DNA of 47,575 bases from Pseudonocardiales bacterium (GCA_023252195.1 JAHEXI010000008.1:160980-208554), one strand, 5' to 3'. Counted from the first letter of the stretch, positions 27,240 to 35,825 are shown. The notes: generated by a model not told the origin, from the sequence alone. Program-made: numbers and translations.

Positions 27240-27872
27240 ATGACCAGCGCCGCTGCCGCCCGTTCTGTTCTGGGCGATTCGCAACGCCGGGTCACCGTCG
27301 GGATCGCAGTGCTCGCGACCCTTGCCGTGGGCACTGCCGGCTGGTTCGGCGTGTCATGGGACCGGGCGGCTCACGACGGGTCCCTCGCGGCGGGCATCGC
27401 CCGGGACACCGTGCTGCAGGATGCCCAGCAGGCGGCGATCAACCTCAATACGCTGGACTACCGGCGGATGCAGGACGGGTTGACGCTGTGGGAGCAGTCA
27501 GCGACCGGTTCACTGCTCGATGAGGTGCGAGCCAACCGGGCTACCTACGCGCAGGTCATCGCCGACTCGAAAACTGCGACCATCGCAGGGACCCTCGACG
27601 GCGCGGTCGCCGAGCTCGACGAGCGCGCCGGTACCGCGCGGGTGCTCGTCGGGGTGGATGTGACGGCTGTCCACGACGGGGGGCAGGCCAGCTGCGTACG
27701 CCGGCGCCTCCAGCTTGAAATGCGTCGAGCCGGCACCGTCTGGAAGGTCGACAAGCTGGCGCCGGTCGGCGCGGCGAACCCGGTTCCCGGAGCGTGCCCC
27801 TCGGTCAAGGCCGCCTCAGCAGAACCTGGGCCAGCAGAACCTGGGCCACCGAAATCTGGACCACCGAGATAG
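27240..27872 (+). CDS. Mce-associated membrane protein, first copy
   Basis: 210 residues: cytoplasmic start, one membrane segment (VGIAVLATLAVGTAGWFGVSW, about 20-40) and an extracytoplasmic domain ending in a WKVDKLAPVG segment typical of Mce-associated (Mas) proteins, which are thought to stabilise the Mce complex. The C-terminus is a Pro-rich tandem of AEPGP / KSGPP. GTG 27216 is an alternative start, closer to mceF. It ends right before the Shine-Dalgarno of the next gene. Confidence 0.85.
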   Translation: MTSAAAARSVLGDSQRRVTVGIAVLATLAVGTAGWFGVSWDRAAHDGSLAAGIARDTVLQDAQQAAINLNTLDYRRMQDGLTLWEQSATGSLLDEVRANRATYAQVIADSKTATIAGTLDGAVAELDERAGTARVLVGVDVTAVHDGGQASCVRRRLQLEMRRAGTVWKVDKLAPVGAANPVPGACPSVKAASAEPGPAEPGPPKSGPPR

Positions 27873-27882
27873 GAGGCCGATT

Positions 27883-28578
27883 GTGCCGGTACAGCGTCCG
27901 CGCCCGGCCCGCCGCCGGCCGCGGGTCGCCGGCAGGCGACATCTCACCGATCGGTCCGGTGACCTCCACCAGCGCGGGGACCGCCTCGGGGCGATCGCGT
28001 TGGACGATCCAGTTCCCCGTGTGCCGGATCTCCCGCCAGATGAGGAGGTCGTGCAGCCTGCCGCGTGCTCCCGGTGGTGGAGCCCGGTACAGGTGGCGCT
28101 GGTCGCGGTCCTGGTCATCGCGCTGGGTCTGGCGGCATGGTTGCGCAGCGAGACCGATGGCGTCCTCGCGTCTGCGACGTCGAGCAACCGTGCGTTGCTC
28201 GACGTCGGCGCGACCGCTGAGGTATCCGGGCAGGTACGTGATGCGGTGGAACGGGTGTTCTCCTATGACTTCGCCCGGCTCGATGACAACGAACGGGCTG
28301 CTGCGGCCGTGATCACCGGGCCGTTCGCCCTCGACTACCAGCACCAGTTCACTCGGGTCCGGGAACTGGCGCCTGGGCAGCAGGCCGTGGTGGTGGCGAC
28401 CGTGCCCGCGTTGGCCGTCAAAGTGCTTGATGGCGATCGGGCGATCGTGGTGGTGTTCATCGACCAACAGGCCAACCGTGGTGGCCAGGCCCAGCCACTC
28501 GTTGCCGCGGGGAGGCTGCGGGTCACCGCGCAACGGGTCACCGGCAGCTGGAAGATCGCCGACGTGGAACCGTTCTGA
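27883..28578 (+). CDS. Mce-associated membrane protein, second copy
   Basis: 231 residues: Arg/Pro-rich N-terminal 60 residues, one membrane helix (VQVALVAVLVIALGLAAWL), then a domain with FSYDFARLDDNERAAAAVITGPF and a GSWKIADVEPF end, both characteristic of Mas proteins. The GTG at 27883 has a perfect AGGAGG 6 nt upstream that overlaps the stop of the first Mas gene; this decides the start over a longer frame. Last gene of the operon. Confidence 0.88.
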   Translation: MPVQRPRPARRRPRVAGRRHLTDRSGDLHQRGDRLGAIALDDPVPRVPDLPPDEEVVQPAACSRWWSPVQVALVAVLVIALGLAAWLRSETDGVLASATSSNRALLDVGATAEVSGQVRDAVERVFSYDFARLDDNERAAAAVITGPFALDYQHQFTRVRELAPGQQAVVVATVPALAVKVLDGDRAIVVVFIDQQANRGGQAQPLVAAGRLRVTAQRVTGSWKIADVEPF

Positions 28579-28670
28579 GGTCCAAGAGGCGACGGCCCGA
28601 GGTCGGTCGACCACACCGATCACCACGAACCCGAGTCTGAGCACGACCTCGAGCCTAAGACTCCGCGCGC

Positions 28671-29021
28671 TCAGACGCCGCCAGCGCGCCGGTGATCACG
28701 TTTGAGCATCGAATGGGCCGTCACTCGACCGTTCCCCACTGGTGTCCGGCGCGGCTGACCAGAAACTCGGCCCCGGGTCTCCAGGATGGCTAGCCCGAGC
28801 GGATTGATGCCGGCGCGGAACAGTAGTCGGATCAGCGGATTGATCGCCCACCGCTGCAGCATGCGCACGATCAGTACCTTGGTTCGGCGGCTGCCTGCGG
28901 TGAGCGCGAGGTTGGCCAGCAGCAGGATGGTCTGCGCGATCGGTGCGGAGATGCCCGGCCACGCGCCGGTGTTCACCGCGAACAGCGCCCAGACCAGCGC
29001 GATTGCCGCGGCCGTGCCCAT
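28671..29021 (-). pseudogene. Truncated F420/deazaflavin-type nitroreductase
   Basis: A 116-residue frame from ATG 29021 carries LALLAILETRGRVSGQPRRTPVGNG-like sequence (the L.TTGR.SG..R.TPL motif of deazaflavin-dependent nitroreductases) preceded by RWAINPLIRLLFRAGINPLG and, unusually, by a hydrophobic stretch. After VGNG the protein should continue for about 80 residues; instead 18 residues ending in HRRAGGV follow, where the normal middle part is missing. I therefore treat it as a deleted gene. Its start abuts the broken TetR gene. Confidence 0.65.
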
Positions 29022-29043
29022 GATTAATCCCCGCGGCTCCCAA

Positions 29044-29391
29044 GTGCGGCACAATTTGTCAGCTGTATTTCGCGAGCTGCTCCCCCTGGACGAGGAGCGT
29101 GCCGCGGAGTCCCGCATTGTGCTGGCCTTCGCCGCTCGGGCAGCAACTTCACCAGCGCTTGCCACCATTCAACAGACCATCCTTACCGAAATCATCGATG
29201 CACTCACCGACGCCTTCACGCTCGCTGCCGCAGGTCGTGCGACGGCCGCCCACTGCAGACTGGCAGCGCACGTCGCACTGGCCGCCGCCGACGGCCTGGC
29301 GCTGCACGCTGTGAGCTCGCCCGGTTTGATCGCGATAAGCCAACTGTCCGCCGCACTCGAGATGCTGCTAGACAGACTCCTATCTCCGTGA
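29044..29391 (+). pseudogene. TetR-family regulator, C-terminal remnant
   Basis: 115 codons encode the ligand-binding half of a TetR repressor: FRELLPLDEERAAESRIVLAF and then AARAATSPALATIQQ, typical of the TetR_C group in actinomycetes. The N-terminal helix-turn-helix (about 60 residues) is missing; upstream of 29044 the frame runs antisense into the nitroreductase remnant. It cannot bind DNA as a TetR protein. Confidence 0.7.
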
Positions 29392-29545
29392 GAGGCCCTC
29401 CTTGGCCGTTTTCTGCGTGTCGCAACCGCGGGGGGCGTGAAGGCTGCGACATAGTCTTCATACGCGCCGGGCGCAGCCACGTCGCTGGTGCCCGACGAAA
29501 CTGCGGCCACCGTCAATGAAGACCATCAAGGCAAGGGATGCACCG

Positions 29546-30019
29546 ATGACTACCTCGGCAGTGAAGAACCGGCGGCGCCAGGGCATCGACCGTACCCGCG
29601 GGCAGTTCGACGACATCCTGGAGGAGTTAACCCACAGGATCGACGTGCCGGCGCGGGTCAGGGACAAGGTGCACGACGCCAAGGAAACCGTGCAAGTGAA
29701 GACCGACGAGGTCGAGCAGCAGATGCACGAGACCGAGGAAACCGTGCAGGTTAAGGCCGAAGAGGTCGAGGAGCAGGTATCCGAGATCGCGGAAACACTC
29801 GAAGTTGCGGAAACCCTCGAAGTTACGGCAGACGAGGCGGCGTGGCAGATCGAGGAACTGGCTGATGAGGTACGGGAGGAAGTTCCCCCGCAGGTGGTCG
29901 CCTACGTCGAGCCGCTGACGGTCACGGCGAGGCAACGACCACTGCCGATGGTGGCGATTGCCGTGGCGGTGCTGTTGGTGCTGTTGGTGCTGCGACGCCT
30001 GCTTCGAAGGAACAGCTGA
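29546..30019 (+). CDS. Coiled-coil protein with C-terminal membrane helix (DUF3618-like)
   Basis: 157 residues: about 20 residues of basic start, a long highly charged Glu/Val coiled coil (residues 35-115) built from repeats of ETVQVK.DEVEEQ, and a membrane helix near the end (LPMVAIAVAVLLVLLVLRRLLRR). Proteins of this layout (RxxIDxTRxQ..DIL..L...DVPARV) are grouped as DUF3618. ATG 29546 is chosen for AAGGGA 7 nt upstream. It converges with the cation transporter gene 53 nt away. Function unknown; tail-anchored, cytoplasmic coil. Confidence 0.75.
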   Translation: MTTSAVKNRRRQGIDRTRGQFDDILEELTHRIDVPARVRDKVHDAKETVQVKTDEVEQQMHETEETVQVKAEEVEEQVSEIAETLEVAETLEVTADEAAWQIEELADEVREEVPPQVVAYVEPLTVTARQRPLPMVAIAVAVLLVLLVLRRLLRRNS

Positions 30020-30071
30020 CCGGAAACAGGTGCACCACCAGCGCGGCGGTGTCCGAGCACCCGTCCGCTGA

Positions 30072-31058
30072 TTACGCCTTGTCGACGCTTGGTGTCGGCA
30101 GCTCGCTGCAGTGGCCGTGTTCGTCGGCATGGTGGGCTCGGGTGATGGTGAATAGGTCGGGCGGTGGGTGGTCGAGTTGCAGGGTGACGTGGGTGATCGC
30201 GTAGTCGCGGGCGAGCAGCTTCTGCAGGTCTGTGCGGACAGCGTGGCAGTCCCGGCCGGGTGCGACGAGCACATGCGCAGATAGGGCGGGCTGGCCGGAA
30301 GTGATCTGCCAGACGTGCAGATCGTGGACCTCGACGACGTCGGGGTGGGCGGCGAGCCGGCCGCCGAGGGCTCGGGTGTCGATGCCGGCCGGGGCCGCTT
30401 CGAGGAAGATCCGGCCGGACTGGTGCACCAACCCAACCCCGGCGCGCACCATCAGCGCGACCACGATCAGGGCGGCGATCGCGTCGGCCCGAGCGAACCC
30501 GGTACTCAGCACGATCGCGCCGGCGATCGCGGTCGCGACGAATCCGTACAGGTCGGTCAGCAGGTGTTGGAAGGCGCCCTCGACGTTGAGGCTGGACCGG
30601 TTGGCTTTGGACAGGCACCAGGTCGCCGCGATGTTCACCACCACGCCGACCAATGCGGTGACCAGGACCAGGGCCCCGGCGACCGGCGGCGGGTCGATGA
30701 GCCGGCGGATCGCCTCGTAGGCCAGCCACGCGGCGAGCAGCAGCAGGGTGAGGCCGTTGGCCTGGGCGGAGAGGATCTCGACCCGCTTGAGCCCGTAGGT
30801 GTACCCCCCGCGCGGCGGGCGTGCCGCCAGGCGTATAGCGATTATCGCCAGCACGATCGAGCCGGCGTCGGTGAGCATGTGCGCGGCGTCGGACAGCAGC
30901 GCCAGCGACTGCGCCACCACGCCGACGACCACCTCACCGACCATGAACACCACGATCAACGCGAGCGCGATGCTCAACTTTCGGCGGTCGGTGTCCTGGC
31001 CGACCCCGTGACCATGGCCGTGCCCGTGCCCATACGCGTGCCCAGCAGCGTCACTCAC
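30072..31058 (-). CDS. Cation diffusion facilitator, CzcD/ZitB-like
   Basis: 328-residue metal/proton antiporter that exports Zn2+ and similar ions. It has a His-rich N-terminus (HGHGHGHG, residues 11-20), six membrane segments with the HMLTDAGS and FQHLLTDLYG metal sites (H/D pairs in helices 2 and 5), and a cytoplasmic C-terminal domain with VEVHDLHVWQIT. The C-terminal tail adds more His (HHADEHGHC). GTG start at 31058. No metal-responsive regulator gene is adjacent. Confidence 0.94.
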   Translation of the reverse strand: MSDAAGHAYGHGHGHGHGVGQDTDRRKLSIALALIVVFMVGEVVVGVVAQSLALLSDAAHMLTDAGSIVLAIIAIRLAARPPRGGYTYGLKRVEILSAQANGLTLLLLAAWLAYEAIRRLIDPPPVAGALVLVTALVGVVVNIAATWCLSKANRSSLNVEGAFQHLLTDLYGFVATAIAGAIVLSTGFARADAIAALIVVALMVRAGVGLVHQSGRIFLEAAPAGIDTRALGGRLAAHPDVVEVHDLHVWQITSGQPALSAHVLVAPGRDCHAVRTDLQKLLARDYAITHVTLQLDHPPPDLFTITRAHHADEHGHCSELPTPSVDKA

Positions 31059-31120
31059 GGCTGTGACCTTAACGAATCATTGCCACATGCGCATACTTGA
31101 TACAGACGCATCCGATACGG

Positions 31121-32065
31121 CTATCCAGGATTGGGCGTGTCTTGCTCGTCGAGCGGTATGCTCCGGTGCTCTCGCCGCTGCCGTACCTCCACGTGCATCT
31201 CGACCGGAGTTCGCGCCAGCACCGCATCGACGAGCGTCGCCAGGAACGTCGCCGCAGTCAAATCATCTGGTACGGCGTCATGACGTAGGCGGACGCCGGC
31301 CGCAGGATTGGCGTCGCTCCACTCCGCGACGAGCAGGCAGGTGGCATCGTAGACGTCTGCTTCTGCTTTGAGCTTGCGCATCATGTCTATCGCCCGCTCT
31401 ACCGTGCCGGGCTCGGTCAGCGCGGTCGAACGCAGCACGAACAGGAAGCCCATCGCCACCAGCGGGTAGCGGCCCCGGAGGTTCTTGGCGTCGCCGTAGG
31501 CCTCTTCGAACCGGTTGGCGAGATTCTTGCGGAATGACGCGACCATCGTCTTGGTCGACACCAGCAACTCCGCCCCACGCGACCACTGTGCGATCAACAC
31601 GTCGACCTGTTTGACGTATGCCCGGCCAAGTATGCGGGCGTCCGACGGGGCGACTGCCCGGTTCCGCGCGAGGCAAGCCTGCGCGACACCGCGGATTGCG
31701 GTGGGCAATGACTCGATGAAGAGGTTGACCTCCCGCGGCAAGATTCTCGGTGCCGTCAGCCGCGGCCAGACTTCGTCCGTCCCGAAGCCGGTGCGCCGGA
31801 GTTCGTGTGCCACCCACGCGTCGGTCGCCTTGGCCAGCCGACCGGACTGCGAGCCGGCGCCTTCGCCGATGGGAACCCCCAGCATGGCTTCCAGCAGTTG
31901 GTAGTCCGGAAAGTACTGCATGATCCCTGGGGAAAGGCGGACCCATGGATTCATTTCGGGACGCTCGGCGACGAGCGGCACGAGCAACGCGTAGAGGTCA
32001 TCAGGTACGGACGAGGGCACGGCTGGCACCTCCTCGGGCGGCGCGGCGGGCGGCCAACTCGGCAT
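31121..32065 (-). CDS. Putative restriction endonuclease of the methylase at 32001
   Basis: Up to 314 residues; start could be ATG 32065 (65-nt overlap with the methylase gene) or GTG 32020. I do not recognise a named family. Central segment QVDVLI (D155) followed by AELLVSTKTM (S170-T-K172) fits a PD-(D/E)XK fold in which the E of the EXK motif is replaced by Ser, and NRFEEAYGDAKNLRGRYPL after it is very polar, as for a DNA-binding or catalytic helix. No membrane segment. Its overlap with an adenine methylase and lack of any other partner point to the nuclease half of a type II system. Confidence 0.6.
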   Translation of the reverse strand: MPSWPPAAPPEEVPAVPSSVPDDLYALLVPLVAERPEMNPWVRLSPGIMQYFPDYQLLEAMLGVPIGEGAGSQSGRLAKATDAWVAHELRRTGFGTDEVWPRLTAPRILPREVNLFIESLPTAIRGVAQACLARNRAVAPSDARILGRAYVKQVDVLIAQWSRGAELLVSTKTMVASFRKNLANRFEEAYGDAKNLRGRYPLVAMGFLFVLRSTALTEPGTVERAIDMMRKLKAEADVYDATCLLVAEWSDANPAAGVRLRHDAVPDDLTAATFLATLVDAVLARTPVEMHVEVRQRREHRSIPLDEQDTPNPG

Positions 32066-33698
32066 GCGCGTCGCGCAGCGACTTCACCTCCGAAGCAGCG
32101 ATTCCGAGCTCACCGATGAGCAGGATGTCGTCCACCAGCGCCACCGCCTCGGTCAACCCCCCGGGGCTGCTCAACCGAGCGGCGACCTGCGGGCGGATCG
32201 CAGCCAGCGCGGTCCGGGCGTCGCGCAGGACACCTGGCTCGGGAACCGCCAGCCGATCAGCCTCCTTCGGCTCGAGCTTGAGCATCCCGCCGCCGTAGGC
32301 GCGACCGACCGTCTCGGCGCTCAGCAGGGTCATCGAGGTCAGCGCGCCCAGCGGCAGCAGGTCGATCCCCAGCTCGCGCAGTTCAGGCCGCAGGTACACA
32401 CCGTGCACTGAGTTGAGGTGGTGAGCCCCGGCGTGATTGGCGCACAGTCGTGGGCTGTCGGCGTTCATGTAGGTCAACAACACATCACACGGCGCCACAA
32501 GCGGCACCCGCCACCAGGGCGAGCGAACCCGGCATTTGTAAGCGGTGTGCACCCCGAGCCGCTCGCCCGCCCGGATGTAGCGGCTGGCCGCGTGCGAGGG
32601 CTGGCCTGTAGGACGGAACAGCACGGTCGACGATCCAGTACTGGTCAGCTGCTGATGCGCAGCGACCGGGTAGGTCAGATTCCGCAGATGGCGCGACCCG
32701 GGCGGAGATAGCGGCAGCAGTTCGTCGCGGCGCAGACCCAGCTCGCCGGCGCGATCTGCGGGCAGCGCGAAGTACTTGTTGTTGCCGGTGACCATTCCGA
32801 GGGTGGTCTCGCCCCACGATTGCAGTGTGGTGAAATACCCGCTTCGTTCGACGGCCAGGTGCGTTTCCAGCGCCGTGGTAGAAAGCAGGGAACGCGTCCA
32901 CTTGCCTTCGACCGGGTCCGGTTTCCAGGTCCGGATCAGCGGCGCCACTCCCGCCAGATCCGCAGCGCCGCGGACCTGCTGCAGCTCGCAATGGTCGGCC
33001 GGCCCCTGGCCATACCCGTCGGCGAGTAGCAGAACGACCTCCTCCTGCACGCCCGGAAAAACCCGCTCGGTGAACAGCGCCAAGCGGACCCGCGCGAACC
33101 GCTGCATGAGAAATCGGCGTACTTCAGCCGCGTAATTCACTGACAGCAGTTCGGCCGGAAGCACCAGCCCCAGCCGACCGCCAGGCCGCAAGAACAACGC
33201 ACTGTGCACCGTGAAAGCGGCCCACGAGGAAGCCAGACGGGTCAGCAAGACGCCGGCTCGCAGTGCCGCCTCGCGGCTGCGCGACCGTGCTTCTCCCGCG
33301 AAGTCCTGATACCGAACATAAGGGGGGTTGCCGATGACCGCGTCATAGCGTCCGGTCGGCGGGACGAGGAAGAAGTCCCCTGTGAGTACGCGCGCTTGGT
33401 AACCGGCGGATCGGACGAGCGCCTCTGCCTGGCGAGCACTGTCTCGGTGCAGTTCGACACCATGTAACTCGATTCTCGGCAGGCCGCTCCGGGTCTCGCC
33501 CGCCAGCGCGGTGAGCGCGTCGAGCCGCTCGCCGGCGGCGAGCAGGAACGCCGCTTGCCCACATGACGGCTCCAGCACTTCATCCGAAGCCGACCTGATC
33601 GCCCAGTCCGCCACGTAGCTGCACAGCTCAGGCGGCGTGAAGAAGGCTCCACGCGCCTTCCTCGCCTGCGCAGTATCGGAGGTGAGCCCCAACGTCAC
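32001..33698 (-). CDS. N6-adenine DNA methyltransferase, type II restriction system (Eco57I-like)
   Basis: 565 residues. SAM site LEPSCGQAAFL (42-52; motif I, with Gln where Gly/Asp is usual), VELHRDSA (motif II), and catalytic VIGNPPYVRYQDF with NPPY at 124-127. A large C-terminal target-recognition region includes GNNKYFALP. The start GTG 33698 follows no good Shine-Dalgarno but the FFTPPELCSYVADW segment of the family begins at residue 19. It is translated with the downstream putative nuclease. Protects DNA by N6-methylating adenine in an unknown recognition site. Confidence 0.9.
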   Translation of the reverse strand: MTLGLTSDTAQARKARGAFFTPPELCSYVADWAIRSASDEVLEPSCGQAAFLLAAGERLDALTALAGETRSGLPRIELHGVELHRDSARQAEALVRSAGYQARVLTGDFFLVPPTGRYDAVIGNPPYVRYQDFAGEARSRSREAALRAGVLLTRLASSWAAFTVHSALFLRPGGRLGLVLPAELLSVNYAAEVRRFLMQRFARVRLALFTERVFPGVQEEVVLLLADGYGQGPADHCELQQVRGAADLAGVAPLIRTWKPDPVEGKWTRSLLSTTALETHLAVERSGYFTTLQSWGETTLGMVTGNNKYFALPADRAGELGLRRDELLPLSPPGSRHLRNLTYPVAAHQQLTSTGSSTVLFRPTGQPSHAASRYIRAGERLGVHTAYKCRVRSPWWRVPLVAPCDVLLTYMNADSPRLCANHAGAHHLNSVHGVYLRPELRELGIDLLPLGALTSMTLLSAETVGRAYGGGMLKLEPKEADRLAVPEPGVLRDARTALAAIRPQVAARLSSPGGLTEAVALVDDILLIGELGIAASEVKSLRDAHAELAARRAARGGASRALVRT

Positions 33699-33763
33699 CC
33701 GACGGAGTCTGCCTTAGGACCACGACAGCCTCCGGGACGCTCGCCGTGGACGGGTCCTTCGCC

Positions 33764-33805
33764 TGATCCGCCACAGTCTGCGCTTGATCCGCCACGGTCT
33801 GCGCT
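33764..33805. repeat. 21-bp direct tandem repeat, two units
   Basis: TGATCCGCCACAGTCTGCG at 33764 recurs at 33785 with one base changed; each unit is 21 bp. It lies 66 nt upstream of the methylase start in the 239-nt gap to the disulfide reductase gene. Possibly an operator pair. Confidence 0.55.
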
Positions 33806-33937
33806 ACGTGACCCCTGGCGTTGTTCGCCGATCGGCCGACGCCAGCCGCCTTCACCCAAAGGGCGCGATGAGTTACGCAGCGAATAGCGGCCATTTCTGG
33901 TGTGCTGTGCTGTTGATACAGCGAGGAAGGGACGAAC

Positions 33938-35314
33938 ATGCCGGCCGAGAACGTCGATGTCGTGGTGATCGGGATGGGACCGGGCGGAGAGGACGTGGCG
34001 ACCCGACTGGCCACGGCGGGACTGACCGTCGTCGGAGTCGAGGCGCGGCTGGTCGGCGGTGAGTGCCCGTATTACGCGTGCGTGCCGACGAAAATGATGA
34101 TCCGCGCCGCCGACGCGCTGGGCGAAGCCCGCCGCGTTGACGAGTTGGCCGGCTCAGCACAGGTGCACGCGGACTGGGCGCCGGTCGCCGCGCGCATCCG
34201 GGCCGAAGCCACCGACGATTGGAATGACACCGTCGCCGTCGAGCGATTCGAGAAGACCGGCGGCCGGCTGGTCCGCGGCCGAGCGGCCCTGACCGCGCCC
34301 GGCGAGGTCACCGTGTCCACCCCGGCCGGCGAGCGGGTTTTCCATACTGCCCGCGGGATCGTGCTCAACCCCGGCACCGAGCCGACCATCCCGCCGATCG
34401 ACGGCCTGGCCGGTACGCCGTACTGGACCAACCGGGAAGCGGTCGCAGTGACGCAAGTGCCGGAGTCCCTGATCGTCCTGGGCGGCGGCCCGGTGGGCTG
34501 CGAATTCGCTCAGATCTTCGCTCGGTTCGGCGCGCAGGTCACGGTGCTGGAGGCCGAATCGCAACTGCTGCCCGGTGACGAGCCCGAGGCCGGGGAGCTG
34601 CTCGCCGGATCCTTCGCCGCTGAGGGAATCGACGTCCGCGCCGGGGTCTCGGCAGCACGCGTGGGTTACCAGAACGGTCAGTTCACCGTGGCGCTCCAGG
34701 GAGGTGAGGTGCTGGCAGCGCAAGAGCTCCTCGTCGCGACCGGTCGGCGCACCGATCTGGCTGCGCTGGGCGTCGGTGCGGCCGGGCTGGACGACCAAGC
34801 ACGCACGATCGAGGTGGACGAGCGGATGCGGGCCGCGGACCGGCTGTGGGCGATCGGGGACGTCACCGGCAAGGGTGCCTTCACCCACATGTCGATGTAC
34901 CAGGGGCGGATCGCCGCTGCCGACATCCTCGGCCGGGACGGCGAGACCGCTGACTACCGGGCCGTGCCCCGAGTCACCTTCACCGATCCCGAGGTCGGCG
35001 CCGTGGGCCTGACCGAGGCCATCGCCCGCCGCGACGGCCTGCGGGTGCGCACCGGGCTGGTCCGGCTTCCGTCCACGGCGCGCGGCTGGATTCACAAGAC
35101 CGGCAACGACGGCTTCATCAAGCTGGTCGAGGATGCCGACCGGGGCGTTCTCGTCGGCGCCACTTCGGCCGGGCCTGCCGGTGGGGAGGTGCTCAGCGCA
35201 CTCGCTGTCGCGGTGCACGCCGAGGTGCCTACCGAGCGCCTACGGCAGATGATCTACGCCTATCCGACCTTTCACCGCGCCATCGAAGACGCGTTGCGCG
35301 AGCTGCGCGACTGA
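33938..35314 (+). CDS. FAD-dependent pyridine nucleotide-disulfide oxidoreductase family protein
   Basis: 458 residues with FAD site VVVIGMGPGG (8-17), redox disulfide GGECPYYACVPTK (C43, C48), NAD(P) site IVLGGGPVGCEFA, and second FAD motif WAIGDVTGKGAFTH. Related to dihydrolipoamide and mercuric reductases. In the C-terminal dimer region the usual active-site HPTxxE is YPTFHRAIED (440-451): the acid/base His of lipoamide dehydrogenase is Tyr442, and H446 is shifted, so it is not a normal lipoamide dehydrogenase. Good Shine-Dalgarno AGGAAGGGA. Substrate unknown. Confidence 0.85.
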   Translation: MPAENVDVVVIGMGPGGEDVATRLATAGLTVVGVEARLVGGECPYYACVPTKMMIRAADALGEARRVDELAGSAQVHADWAPVAARIRAEATDDWNDTVAVERFEKTGGRLVRGRAALTAPGEVTVSTPAGERVFHTARGIVLNPGTEPTIPPIDGLAGTPYWTNREAVAVTQVPESLIVLGGGPVGCEFAQIFARFGAQVTVLEAESQLLPGDEPEAGELLAGSFAAEGIDVRAGVSAARVGYQNGQFTVALQGGEVLAAQELLVATGRRTDLAALGVGAAGLDDQARTIEVDERMRAADRLWAIGDVTGKGAFTHMSMYQGRIAAADILGRDGETADYRAVPRVTFTDPEVGAVGLTEAIARRDGLRVRTGLVRLPSTARGWIHKTGNDGFIKLVEDADRGVLVGATSAGPAGGEVLSALAVAVHAEVPTERLRQMIYAYPTFHRAIEDALRELRD

Positions 35315-35324
35315 TCGGACTCGT

Positions 35325-35672
35325 TCAGGACCGGCCTTCGCGCCGGCCGCGAAGCCGACCCAGCAGACCGCCGGCCTCGCCTTCGGTTTCGCCCTCGACC
35401 TGCACACCGTTGCCGAACGCCACGTGGTCGGTGATCTTGCGGGCCAGCCGGCTGGGTTTGGGGTAGTACCAGGCCGCGTCCGGGTTGGTTTGTCCATCGA
35501 CCCGAACCGTGTAGTAGTGCGCCTGGCCCTTCCACGGGCACACCGTCGTGGTGGAACTGTCCACGAGATGCTCCGTGCGCAATGACTCCGCCGGGAAATA
35601 GTGGTTGCCCTCGACCCGCACCGTTCGCGGTGCCTCAGCGAGCACCACACCGTTCCAGACCGCCCGCATCAT
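35325..35672 (-). CDS. DUF427 domain protein
   Basis: 115 residues with the DUF427 pattern: VWNGVVLAE, YFP.ESL, STTTVCPWKGQAHYYTVRVDG, AAWYYPKPSRLARKI and VAFGNGVQVE. Small cytoplasmic beta-rich protein; no function is established for the family. ATG 35672 (with ATG 35669 just after) has GGAGG 11 nt upstream. It converges with the reductase gene, 10 nt between stops. Confidence 0.88.
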   Translation of the reverse strand: MMRAVWNGVVLAEAPRTVRVEGNHYFPAESLRTEHLVDSSTTTVCPWKGQAHYYTVRVDGQTNPDAAWYYPKPSRLARKITDHVAFGNGVQVEGETEGEAGGLLGRLRGRREGRS

Positions 35673-35763
35673 CGACGCGCCACCTCCTGCGCTCACCGAC
35701 CCGATGCATCTCCATACGCCGAAACTGCCAGCACGGTTCATCGGGTGGTGTCGTCGAGGCTGC

Positions 35764-35825
35764 GGGAAGCCCGTACGGCGCCGCGTCTGAGGGCGGTCGG
35801 TTGATCGGCGCCGTACGGACTTCCC
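35764..35825. repeat. 20-bp inverted repeat upstream of DUF427 and tex
   Basis: Arms GGGAAGCCCGTACGGCGCCG (35764-35783) and its near-perfect complement (35806-35825), one mismatch, loop 22 nt. It looks like the terminator hairpins elsewhere in the window but lies between two diverging genes, where no 3' end is known. The rest of the 35673-36213 gap holds no convincing gene. Confidence 0.6.

Noticed and set aside
31059-31120. Metal-responsive ArsR/SmtB 12-2-12 operator before the cation transporter
   Set aside because: Some dyad character is present but no convincing palindrome and no regulator gene adjacent.
31278-31946. 222-codon frame inside the putative nuclease gene
   Set aside because: Same strand, other frame; low-complexity Arg-rich shadow.
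33745-33806. CRISPR-like array suspected from the direct repeats
   Set aside because: Only two adjoining units without spacers and no cas genes.
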